A stretch of 13,386 nt of DNA from Candidatus Omnitrophota bacterium (GTDB taxonomy: Bacteria; Omnitrophota; Koll11; Gygaellales; Profunditerraquicolaceae). Positions 7,925 through 13,386 of this stretch are shown here, piece after piece (position 1 is the first letter of the stretch; each line of letters begins with the position of its first letter). The stretch spans positions 1-13,386 of the forward strand of contig JAQULD010000038.1 in the NCBI GenBank assembly GCA_028719045.1, given 5' to 3'. The position numbers and the translations under genes are program-made. The notes under the pieces are model-generated. The model was not told the origin of the DNA and did not search any database. It worked only from the letters and a program-made list of their open reading frames with translations.

Positions 7925-7997
7925 GGGCCACTAGCTCATCTGGTAGAGCACCACCCTTTTAAGGTGGGTGTGCCGCGTTCGAGTCGCGGGTGGCTCA
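7925..7997 (+). tRNA. tRNA-Lys (anticodon TTT)
   Basis: All stems fold over 73 nt. The acceptor GGGCCAC pairs with GTGGCTC (7990-7996, one G-U). The D arm has GCTC/GAGC. The anticodon stem CCACC/GGTGG encloses loop CTTTTAA, with TTT at 7958-7960. The T arm CCGCG/CGCGG has loop TTCGAGT. The discriminator is A7997. The 3' CCA is not encoded (TTA follows), so it must be added by CCA nucleotidyltransferase. Confidence 0.96.
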
Positions 7998-8040
7998 TTA
8001 AATTTGTGTCCCATCGGTTCCGAAAATTGTAATGGCTTAC

Positions 8041-8122
8041 GGGCGGATGGCGGAACTGGCATACGCGATAGCCTTAGGAGCTATTGGGGCAACCCTTGGA
8101 GGTTCAAATCCTCTTCCGCCCA
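8041..8122 (+). tRNA. tRNA-Leu (anticodon TAG)
   Basis: This is a class II tRNA of 82 nt with a variable arm. The acceptor GGGCGGA pairs with TCCGCCC (8115-8121). The anticodon stem ATAGC/GCTAT encloses loop CTTAGGA, with TAG at 8075-8077, reading CUN codons. The variable arm contains GGG/CCC (about 8086-8095). The T arm GGAGG/CCTCT has loop TTCAAAT. The discriminator is A8122, as expected for leucine. CCA is not encoded. Confidence 0.95.
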
Positions 8123-8159
8123 TTAGATTCAGAGAAGAGGGCTGTTTGCATTCAGCGAC

Positions 8160-8235
8160 GCGGGAGTAGCTCAGTTGGTAGAGCATCACGTTGCCAACGT
8201 GATTGTCGCGGGTTCGATCCCCGTCTCCCGCTCCA
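8160..8235 (+). tRNA. tRNA-Gly (anticodon GCC), CCA encoded
   Basis: The acceptor GCGGGAG (8160-8166) pairs with CTCCCGC (8225-8231). The D arm is GCTC/GAGC. The anticodon stem TCACG/CGTGA encloses loop TTGCCAA, with GCC at 8193-8195. The T loop is TTCGATC. The discriminator is T8232, typical of bacterial tRNA-Gly. CCA follows directly at 8233-8235 and is therefore encoded, unlike in the two neighbouring tRNAs. Confidence 0.96.
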
Positions 8236-8292
8236 ATATCAAGTAAAGTAACATTCCGGGGTTTTTGGATTGATTTTAAAAAAGGAGCAAGA

Positions 8293-8760
8293 ATGAAAAT
8301 AATGGATTTTCTGTCTAAGAAAGCAATTATTTCAGACGTCAAGTCTGTTAAAAAAGATGAGGTGGTTAAAGAACTGGTAGACGCGTTGATTGCTGCAGGA
8401 GACATTGAGAAAATCCACCGCGGCAAGATCATAGATGCCCTTATGGAAAGAGAGTCGCTCGGTTCGACCGCGATCGGCCAGGGCATAGCTATTCCTCACG
8501 CGAAAACCGATGCCGTGAATAAATTGGTTGGAGCTTTCGGCTTATCCAAAAAAGGAGTGGATTTTGACTCCCTGGATGGGGAGCCGGTATATATTTTCTT
8601 CCTTTTAGTTGCGCCGCAGGATTCAGCCGGCCCGCACCTGAAAGCCTTGGCTAGGATTTCCCGTCTTTTTAAGGACAAGTATTTCCGTGAAAATCTGCGC
8701 GTCTGTGAAGACGATAAAGCGATTATAAAGACTATAAGCCAAGAAGATGAAAAGCTCTGA
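8293..8760 (+). CDS. ptsN: PTS EIIA domain protein, PtsN/fructose type (155 aa)
   Basis: This is a free-standing EIIA protein that accepts phosphate on histidine from HPr or NPr. The active-site block GIAIPHAKTD places the phosphorylated histidine at H69, and the preceding ALMERESLGSTAIGQG is the usual lead-in of the family. The length is close to E. coli PtsN (163 aa). The open frame runs back into the tRNA-Gly gene, but the start is ATG 8293, because AAAGGAG (8281-8287) lies 5 bp before it and the domain begins there. No EIIB or EIIC transport domain is nearby, so a regulatory role is more likely than sugar uptake. Its 3' end overlaps yvcK by 14 bp, which argues for coupled translation and a functional link. 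Confidence 0.9.
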   Translation: MKIMDFLSKKAIISDVKSVKKDEVVKELVDALIAAGDIEKIHRGKIIDALMERESLGSTAIGQGIAIPHAKTDAVNKLVGAFGLSKKGVDFDSLDGEPVYIFFLLVAPQDSAGPHLKALARISRLFKDKYFRENLRVCEDDKAIIKTISQEDEKL

Positions 8761-10009
8761 GGTTGATAGTATCGTATCGAGGCTGAAAAACGTTTTTAAA
8801 TGGCTCTACCCCGGGATCGGCATAAAAAGGTGGGTAGTGTTAGGGGCTTGCGGCATCCTTCTTATAGTCATAGGCTCCAGCCATCTGAATAGCGAAGAAT
8901 ACTGGGTCCTGCAGGTACTGGATGCCATTGTTTTAGTCTCCGGTATTATAATTTTGATATTAGGCATTAAGCGCCTGATGCGTTCGCTGATCAACGCTTT
9001 TATGCCCGCGTTTAAAGGCCGGGAACTGGTAGAGATTTTATATCAAAGGCAGCTCTTAGGCCATGGCCCTAAAATCGTCACCGTAGGCGGCGGGACAGGT
9101 TTGTCCGTGCTTCTTACGGGTCTTAAAGAATATACCACCAATCTTACCGCGATCGTCACTGTCGCCGATGACGGAGGTTCTTCGGGCCGGCTCAGGCAGC
9201 AGTTTGATATATTGCCTCCGGGGGATATCCGTAACTGCCTTGTCGCTTTGGCTGACGCATCCTCCATGATGCGCGATTTGTTTCAATTCCGTTTTGACAA
9301 GGGATCGGAACTTGCCGGGCATAATTTCGGCAACCTTTTTATCACGGCGATGACCCGGCTTACCGGTGATTTTGAAAAGGCGATAAAAGAGACCAGCAAG
9401 GTTTTAGCTTTAAGAGGACAGGTTATACCTTCAACGCTTTCGAATGTCGTTTTGGCCGCTCATTACACCGATGGTTCCACTACTGAGGGTGAAGATAAGA
9501 TCCCCAAAGCGCGCCTGCCGATAGAGAAAGTTTTCTTAAGGCCAGCTTCGCCGGAAGCGACTCCCGAGGCGATAAAGGCCATTAAGGAAGCGGATATCAT
9601 AGTCCTTGGCCCGGGCTCTCTTTACACAAGCATTATCCCTAATCTTTTAATAAAAGAAATTACCGACGCTATTGTATCCGCCAAGGCTACAAAAGTGTAC
9701 GTTTGCAATGTAATGACCCAGCCGGGAGAGACTGACGGTTATTCCACATCGGAACACATAAAGAACCTGATAAAGCACAGTCACCCGAGGGTTTTCGATT
9801 ATTGCGTAGTGAACACCGGAAAGATACCTGTAGCCCTGCTTAAACGTTACGAGCAGGACAGCGCTTATCCGGTATTAAATGACAGGAAAAACATAGAGAA
9901 CATGGGGTACCGGGTCATTGAAGAGGACATCGTCGCGACTAACGATGTGATACGCCATGATTCGGGCAAATTAGCCAAAACAATCCTTAGTTTTTTGGAG
10001 GAGATCTAA
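8747..10009 (+). CDS. yvcK: YvcK/CofD-family protein with N-terminal membrane anchor (420 aa)
   Basis: YvcK proteins share the CofD (2-phospho-lactate transferase) fold, bind UDP-sugars in studied species, and support gluconeogenic growth and cell-wall synthesis. The core starts at about residue 107 with IVTVGGGTGLS (GGGTG at 114-118), then VADDGGSSGRLR (139-150), PPGDIRNC (157-164), FGNLF, LGPGSLYTSIIPNL, CNVMTQPGETDGYS, and ends in a long helix. Ahead of it are about 105 extra residues compared with Bacillus YvcK. These hold two hydrophobic segments, about 29-44 and 54-74, flanked by basic residues, so the protein is predicted to be membrane-anchored with the catalytic-like core probably cytoplasmic. 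The ATG lies inside ptsN. A later start would cut the helices, but their hydrophobic pattern and the continuous frame support the long form. Orthology is clear; the exact ligand is unknown. Confidence 0.9.
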   Translation: MKSSEVDSIVSRLKNVFKWLYPGIGIKRWVVLGACGILLIVIGSSHLNSEEYWVLQVLDAIVLVSGIIILILGIKRLMRSLINAFMPAFKGRELVEILYQRQLLGHGPKIVTVGGGTGLSVLLTGLKEYTTNLTAIVTVADDGGSSGRLRQQFDILPPGDIRNCLVALADASSMMRDLFQFRFDKGSELAGHNFGNLFITAMTRLTGDFEKAIKETSKVLALRGQVIPSTLSNVVLAAHYTDGSTTEGEDKIPKARLPIEKVFLRPASPEATPEAIKAIKEADIIVLGPGSLYTSIIPNLLIKEITDAIVSAKATKVYVCNVMTQPGETDGYSTSEHIKNLIKHSHPRVFDYCVVNTGKIPVALLKRYEQDSAYPVLNDRKNIENMGYRVIEEDIVATNDVIRHDSGKLAKTILSFLEEI

Positions 10010-10016
10010 TATAAAA

Positions 10017-10280
10017 ATGTCTTTAGTCAGAAGAACAATAACAGTAAAGAATAAACAGGGGCTGCATGCCCGCCCTGCCGCGCTTTTTGTGCAGATCGCC
10101 AATAAATTTGACGCCAACATCACGGTGATCCGCGACAACGAGAGGGTAAACGGAAAATCTATAATGGGCATACTTATGTTAGGCGCGGAAAAAGACAGTG
10201 CTATCGAGATCGAAGCTGATGGCCATGATGCCGAGTCGGCAATCGCGGAACTCGAACAGCTTGTCGCCAGCGAGGAATAA
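10017..10280 (+). CDS. ptsH: Phosphocarrier protein HPr (87 aa)
   Basis: HPr is the small phosphocarrier between EI and EIIA proteins. Motif GLHARPA places the phosphorylated histidine at H17. NGKSIMGIL places a serine at S48, which aligns with Ser46 of Firmicutes HPr, the target of HPr kinase. Having both sites suggests metabolic control by HprK, but no hprK gene is in the window. The length is normal. The ATG follows the yvcK stop by 7 bp; its likely ribosome site GGAGGAG (9997-10003) lies within the end of yvcK and is a rather long 13 bp from the ATG. The gene ends 4 bp before ptsI. Clustering with EI, EIIA and YvcK supports one regulatory unit. Confidence 0.95.
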   Translation: MSLVRRTITVKNKQGLHARPAALFVQIANKFDANITVIRDNERVNGKSIMGILMLGAEKDSAIEIEADGHDAESAIAELEQLVASEE

Positions 10281-10284
10281 TATA

Positions 10285-12015
10285 ATGATACAGTTAAAAG
10301 GCATAGCCGCTTCTTCCGGAATATCCATCGGCCGGGCCTATAAGCTAGGCAAGGAAGAGTTTGCTATTCCCAAAGAAGAGATAAGGCCCGAAGAGGTGCC
10401 TTTCCAGATACAGGTTTTTGAGGAAGCCCTTATCCAGACCCGTAAAGAGATAATGGAGCTTCAGAAAAAGATCTCATCCGAGATCGGCCAGCAGGAAGCG
10501 GATATCTTTAACGCGCATCTTCTGGTACTCGAAGACCGGATGCTCATAGAGGAAGTGATATCGCGCCTTAAAAAAGAACATTTAAGCGTTGCCTACATTT
10601 TTTCCGAAGTCCTTAAAAAATACGTCGCCGTTTTCTCCAGGATAGAGGACGAGTATTTGAAAGAGCGCGCCGCGGACGTAAATGACGTGGGAAAAAGGAT
10701 ACTGCGTAACCTCCTGGGCAAGGAACAGAAGAATTTCAAGGATTTAAAAGAGAAAATAATAGTCGTGGCGCATGATTTGTCGCCTTCGGATACCGCGGCA
10801 ATGCACAGGCAGCTGGTAATCGCCTTTGTCACCGATATAGGAGGAAAGACCTCCCATACCGCGATCATGGCGAAATCCCTGGAGATCCCGGCGGTAGTCG
10901 GCGCGGGGGAAGTTACCGCCAAGGTAAAATCGGGCGATATGCTGATAGTTGACGGCGGCATGGGGATAGTTATCGTAAATCCCGATGAGGACACTCTAAA
11001 AGAATACCAGCAGGAAGAATTAAAATTAAGGGGCATAACCGAGCGGTTCTGGGCGGTCAAAGACCTCCCCTCCATTACCATTGATAAGAAGTCGGTCATG
11101 GTGAGCGGTAATATTGAGTTCCCCGATGAGGTGCCTTCCGTGAAAATGCACGGCGGAGAAGGAATAGGGTTATACCGCACAGAATTCTTCTACATGAACA
11201 GGAAAGACCTGCCTCTTGAAGAAGAGCACTTCGAGGCTTATAAATACGTCGCAGAACATATGAAACCGAATCCTGTCATCATACGCACGCTTGACTTAGG
11301 CGGCGATAAATTTTTGTCGCAGTTTGAAATACCCAAGGAGATGCGCCCTTTCCTGGGATGGCGCGCTATCAGGTTCTGTCTGGCGCGTCCGGACATATTC
11401 AAATTGCAGTTAAGGGCTATTTTGCGCGCTTCCGTATTCGGGAAGTTAAAGCTTATGTACCCGATGATCTCCGGTATCGAAGAAATGAAACAGGCAAATC
11501 AAATCCTGAATGACGCAAAAGAGGAATTAAGGAAAGACGGTATGCCTTTCGATAACGATATAGAAGTGGGGGCGATGATCGAAGTGCCTTCCGCGGCAAT
11601 GACCGCTGACCTCCTGGCCAGGGAGTCTCATTTTTTCAGCATCGGGACCAATGACCTTATCCAATATTCCCTGGCGGTGGATAGGACGAACGAAAAAGCC
11701 GCTTACCTTTACGAGCCCATGCATCCGGCGGTGTTGCGGCTTATAAAGAATGTCATTGACTCGGCGCATAAAGCCAATATCAAGGTGGGTATGTGCGGAG
11801 AAATGTCCAGTGAACCGGCTTCTGTCTTAATACTACTCGGGCTTGGTTTAGACGAATTCAGCATGCCTCCTTCGGCTATCCCGGAAATAAAATATATAGT
11901 GCGTCTTGTCACTATGAAACAGACCCAGGAAATCGCTCTCAGGGCGCTGGAGTTGTCCACGGGAAAAGAAGTAGAGGAATACAGTCATTCGAAGTTAAGA
12001 GAGATATTAGGTTAG
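10285..12015 (+). CDS. ptsI: PTS enzyme I, phosphoenolpyruvate-protein phosphotransferase (576 aa)
   Basis: Enzyme I takes phosphate from phosphoenolpyruvate and passes it to HPr. The N-terminus [13 protein letters not shown] begins the HPr-binding/swivel domain. The active histidine is H191 in [13 protein letters not shown] (H189 in E. coli). The PEP-binding barrel has R298 (GLYRTEFF) and R334 (RTLDLGGDK), then [19 protein letters not shown] and the catalytic C504 in GMCGEMS. The length matches E. coli EI (575 aa). There is no GAF domain, so it is the sugar-type EI and not PtsP. The frame is open back to 10198 inside ptsH, but ATG 10285 is chosen because GAGGA (10272-10276) precedes it and homology begins there. 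It probably phosphorylates the HPr and EIIA encoded just upstream. Confidence 0.96.
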   Translation: MIQLKGIAASSGISIGRAYKLGKEEFAIPKEEIRPEEVPFQIQVFEEALIQTRKEIMELQKKISSEIGQQEADIFNAHLLVLEDRMLIEEVISRLKKEHLSVAYIFSEVLKKYVAVFSRIEDEYLKERAADVNDVGKRILRNLLGKEQKNFKDLKEKIIVVAHDLSPSDTAAMHRQLVIAFVTDIGGKTSHTAIMAKSLEIPAVVGAGEVTAKVKSGDMLIVDGGMGIVIVNPDEDTLKEYQQEELKLRGITERFWAVKDLPSITIDKKSVMVSGNIEFPDEVPSVKMHGGEGIGLYRTEFFYMNRKDLPLEEEHFEAYKYVAEHMKPNPVIIRTLDLGGDKFLSQFEIPKEMRPFLGWRAIRFCLARPDIFKLQLRAILRASVFGKLKLMYPMISGIEEMKQANQILNDAKEELRKDGMPFDNDIEVGAMIEVPSAAMTADLLARESHFFSIGTNDLIQYSLAVDRTNEKAAYLYEPMHPAVLRLIKNVIDSAHKANIKVGMCGEMSSEPASVLILLGLGLDEFSMPPSAIPEIKYIVRLVTMKQTQEIALRALELSTGKEVEEYSHSKLREILG

Positions 12016-12029
12016 GTAATTTCCCATAT

Positions 12030-12776
12030 ATGAAAGCACTTATACTCGCCGCAGGTTACGCTACGCGACTATATCCTTTAACTAAAGAGTACCCAAAACC
12101 GCTTCTTTTAGTCAAAGACCGGCCCATCATCGACTATATCGTCGATAAAATTTCCGAAATTGAGGCAATAGACGAAATTATCGTGGTTACGAACAGCAAG
12201 TTTATCCTTAAGTTCAAGGCTTGGAAAAATAAAACGCGTTGTCCGAAGCAAATAAGCATCGTGGATGATCTGACAAAGACAAAGGAAGACCGGCGCGGGG
12301 CGATAGGCGATATGGATTTTCTAATAAGGGAAAAGCGCGTTAAAGACGATCTTCTGGTAATAGGCGGTGATAATATCTTTGACGAGGAATTGTCGGGTTT
12401 TATGTCTTTCGCGAAAAAACATGAGCCGTATCCCGTGATCGGGGTTTATGACTTAAGAAATAAAGCGTTAGCTACCGACTATGGCGTTATAAAATTAGAT
12501 AAACGGAAACAAATCGTGGATTTTAAAGAAAAGCCGGAAAAGCCCGGTTCTTCTCTGATAGCGATGTGCCTCTATTTCTTCCCTAAACAAAAACTGGGGC
12601 TGGTCAAGGAATACATGGACAAAAGGACCGGCCAGAACGACGCGATAGGTTTGTATATAGATTGGCTTAGGAACAGGGAGTCTGTTTATGGCTTTGTGTT
12701 TAATGGCGCCTGGTTTGATATCGGGCACCTCAAGACCTTAAAAGAAGCTAAACAAAGTTTTCCCACGGTAAAATAA
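12030..12776 (+). CDS. Sugar-phosphate nucleotidyltransferase family protein (248 aa)
   Basis: This is a cytoplasmic NTP-transferase (GlmU/RmlA-like fold) that would join a nucleotide to a sugar-1-phosphate. The nucleotide loop reads LAAGYATRLYPLT (7-19), with alanine replacing the second glycine of the usual GxGTRL, followed by the YPKPLL lysine block (21-26). GGDN (112-115) carries the metal-binding Asp. FKEKP (165-169) and WFDIG (228-232) are typical sugar-side motifs. There is no left-handed beta-helix acyltransferase domain, and it is shorter than RmlA (about 290 aa), so the exact substrate cannot be named. It starts 14 bp after ptsI with only a weak TAGG upstream, which suggests coupling to ptsI translation, and ends 28 bp before metK. 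It could supply activated sugar for envelope glycans. Confidence 0.82.
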   Translation: MKALILAAGYATRLYPLTKEYPKPLLLVKDRPIIDYIVDKISEIEAIDEIIVVTNSKFILKFKAWKNKTRCPKQISIVDDLTKTKEDRRGAIGDMDFLIREKRVKDDLLVIGGDNIFDEELSGFMSFAKKHEPYPVIGVYDLRNKALATDYGVIKLDKRKQIVDFKEKPEKPGSSLIAMCLYFFPKQKLGLVKEYMDKRTGQNDAIGLYIDWLRNRESVYGFVFNGAWFDIGHLKTLKEAKQSFPTVK

Positions 12777-12777
12777 C

Positions 12778-12783
12778 TATAAT
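12778..12783 (+). promoter_or_regulatory. Candidate -10 element (TATAAT) just before metK
   Basis: A perfect TATAAT lies in the 28-bp gap between the nucleotidyltransferase and metK. No good -35 lies 16-18 bp upstream, and transcription from it would leave a leader of only about 15 nt. It is a possible internal promoter for metK; read-through from upstream is equally possible. The gap is too short for a SAM riboswitch. Confidence 0.3.
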
Positions 12784-12804
12784 AACGATTGAAAGGAGCA
12801 AACA

Positions 12805-13302
12805 ATGTCAACACGCAAACATTTTTTTACTTCGGAATCGGTAGGAGAGGGCCATCCCGACAAGGTCTGCGATCAGATATCGGATGCTGTTTTGGATGAG
12901 GTGTTAGCCCACGATAAATTTAAGGAAGCCAGCCGCGTCGCTTGCGAAACTTATGTTACTATGGGGCTTTTGATCGTAGGCGGGGAAATCACCACCACGT
13001 CTTATATTGATATACAGAAATTGGCGCGTAAAGTGGTGCGGGAAATCGGCTACACGCATCCGAAATACGGGTTCGATTATGAGACATGCGCTATTGTCAA
13101 TACGATTAACAGCCAGTCTCCGGATATTGCCCAGGGGGTAAATACGGGCGGGGCAGGCGACCAGGGGATCATGTTCGGTTATGCTGAGATGGATTGCCCG
13201 CCAGAGCGGAAATCAGACTTCATGCGAGGGGCGGTTCCGCAAATTCAGACAGGAGTGGGGGGATGGGGGAGGGCTGGACCGGCGAAGCGGAGGGAGCGGT
13301 AG
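12805..13302 (+). CDS. metK: S-adenosylmethionine synthetase, interrupted after about 127 codons
   Basis: MetK makes S-adenosylmethionine from ATP and methionine. The first third is clear: [13 protein letters not shown] (8-20, ATP binding), [30 protein letters not shown] and [12 protein letters not shown] (116-127, phosphate loop). ATG 12805 has AAAGGAG (12792-12798) 6 bp upstream. Family members are about 385-400 aa, and FGYA should be followed by an ET..LMP block; here the frame runs into unrelated sequence from about 13186-13190 and stops at TAG 13300-13302. The last roughly 37 residues (Gly/Arg/Pro-rich) are not MetK. The product as read would lack most of the catalytic core. Because MetK is usually essential, an assembly join is a strong alternative to a genuine insertion. 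Confidence 0.9.
   Translation: MSTRKHFFTSESVGEGHPDKVCDQISDAVLDEVLAHDKFKEASRVACETYVTMGLLIVGGEITTTSYIDIQKLARKVVREIGYTHPKYGFDYETCAIVNTINSQSPDIAQGVNTGGAGDQGIMFGYAEMDCPPERKSDFMRGAVPQIQTGVGGWGRAGPAKRRER
13206..13250. repeat. Short direct and inverted repeats near the junction
   Basis: GCGGAAATCAGAC (13206-13218) recurs imperfectly as CGCAAATTCAGAC (13238-13250), offset by 32 bp. GCGGAA (13206-13211) is also the reverse complement of TTCCGC (13235-13240). Such paired repeats beside a boundary resemble transposase-binding sites at a mobile-element end, but no family is recognised and the match lengths are short. Confidence 0.35.
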
Positions 13303-13385
13303 TCGGTGGCGATCTGCCGTTTGGGGAGCAGGCGTCCGGCATGGGGCGCAAGCATGGGATGCCGGGCGAGCTTGGCACGGGCGGA
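13245..13385 (-). CDS. Partial unidentified reading frame in the high-GC tail
   Basis: On the minus strand a frame is open from the window edge for 46 codons to a TGA (complement of 13245-13247). The visible C-terminal end contains [19 protein letters not shown] and [12 protein letters not shown]. 35 of 46 third positions are G or C, which fits coding DNA of a high-GC organism, though random GC-rich DNA also lacks stops. I do not recognise the protein. If the tail is a mobile element, this could be the end of a transposase or passenger gene; if it is a chimera, it is simply a gene fragment from another genome. Confidence 0.3.
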   Translation of the reverse strand, partial: SARAKLARHPMLAPHAGRLLPKRQIATDYRSLRFAGPALPHPPTPV

Positions 13386-13386
13386 G

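Larger units (their letters stand above)
13187..13386. other. High-GC segment foreign to metK: chimeric join or mobile-element end
   Basis: The MetK similarity stops at about 13186-13190 and base composition jumps: 126 of 186 bases in 13201-13386 are G or C (68%), against 61 of 120 in metK 13021-13140 (51%). The segment runs to the window end, so its other edge cannot be seen. It contains short repeats near its left side and a minus-strand open frame. Both an insertion-sequence end and a contaminating or chimeric fragment from a high-GC genome fit. Confidence 0.7.

Noticed and set aside
8004..8033. Promoter for tRNA-Leu (TTGTGT, 18 bp, TGTAAT)
   Set aside because: Matches to consensus are weak, and the predicted start would fall at the first base of the mature tRNA, leaving no leader.
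8203..8292. Upstream extension of ptsN into tRNA-Gly
   Set aside because: It would start within a tRNA; ATG 8293 has AAAGGAG in place and the domain begins there.
8037..8486. 149-codon minus-strand open frame across the tRNA-Leu/Gly genes
   Set aside because: It covers two well-folded tRNAs and the start of ptsN in antisense; the translation is a known artefact of tRNA antisense (MGGRGFEPP-type peptides).
10198..10284. Upstream extension of ptsI into ptsH
   Set aside because: The extra 29 residues have no family similarity and overlap ptsH; a good ribosome site precedes ATG 10285.
10593..11180. 195-codon minus-strand open frame
   Set aside because: It lies wholly inside ptsI, which has complete motifs on the plus strand; it is a shadow frame rich in Ser/Thr/Pro.
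12777..12804. SAM riboswitch before metK
   Set aside because: The gap is only 28 bp, far too short for any SAM riboswitch class, and no aptamer-like sequence lies in the end of the upstream gene.
1..13386. CRISPR array, prophage, toxin-antitoxin, biosynthetic cluster or other defence system
   Set aside because: I found no regularly spaced repeats, phage genes or toxin-antitoxin pairs; apart from the metK tail, all genes are conserved housekeeping or regulatory families. AddAB degrades foreign linear DNA but is primarily a repair enzyme.

Overview
The window is a gene-dense, almost entirely plus-strand bacterial housekeeping segment, and I see no obviously novel system in it. Protein features point to a Gram-negative-type, uncultured-lineage bacterium of the PVC/Omnitrophota kind. 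The clues are the rpsB-tsf-pyrH-frr block, PilZ proteins, a transporter-free PTS regulatory set (EIIA, HPr, EI) carrying a membrane-anchored YvcK, and an AddAB pair with Bacteroidetes-like motif variants. The taxonomic call is an impression from protein sequences with no database search behind it. Native sequence is moderate in G+C (61 of 120 bases in a hand-counted part of metK).

Layout. Bases 2-4136 hold the 3' part of an AddA-type helicase-nuclease gene, overlapping by 8 bp a complete AddB-like nuclease gene with a four-cysteine iron-sulphur signature. Bases 4227-5047 hold two tandem PilZ-domain genes, the first with a variant motif and the second with the canonical one. A good extended -10 promoter at 5090-5117 precedes rpsB (TTG start), tsf, pyrH and frr (5177-7910), which are nearly contiguous. 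Three tRNA genes follow (Lys-TTT, Leu-TAG, Gly-GCC; 7925-8235); only the Gly gene encodes CCA.

Bases 8293-12015 form a tight cluster ptsN-yvcK-ptsH-ptsI, with overlaps or gaps of at most 7 bp. It encodes a complete phosphorelay (PEP to EI to HPr to EIIA) with no sugar-transport EIIB/EIIC. YvcK carries two predicted N-terminal membrane helices. This looks like a regulatory PTS that senses carbon, nitrogen or cell-envelope state. A sugar-nucleotidyltransferase gene (12030-12776) and the start of metK (from 12805) follow.

End of window. metK follows the family closely for about 127 codons, up to its GAGDQG...FGYA motif, and then abruptly stops resembling it at about 13186-13190. The last ~200 bases are about 68% G+C (126 of 186 in 13201-13386) and contain short direct and inverted repeats and a partial minus-strand reading frame with GC-rich third positions. 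This is either the end of an inserted mobile element or, at least as likely, a chimeric join to DNA from a high-GC organism. It is the most anomalous part of the window and should be checked before any biological reading.
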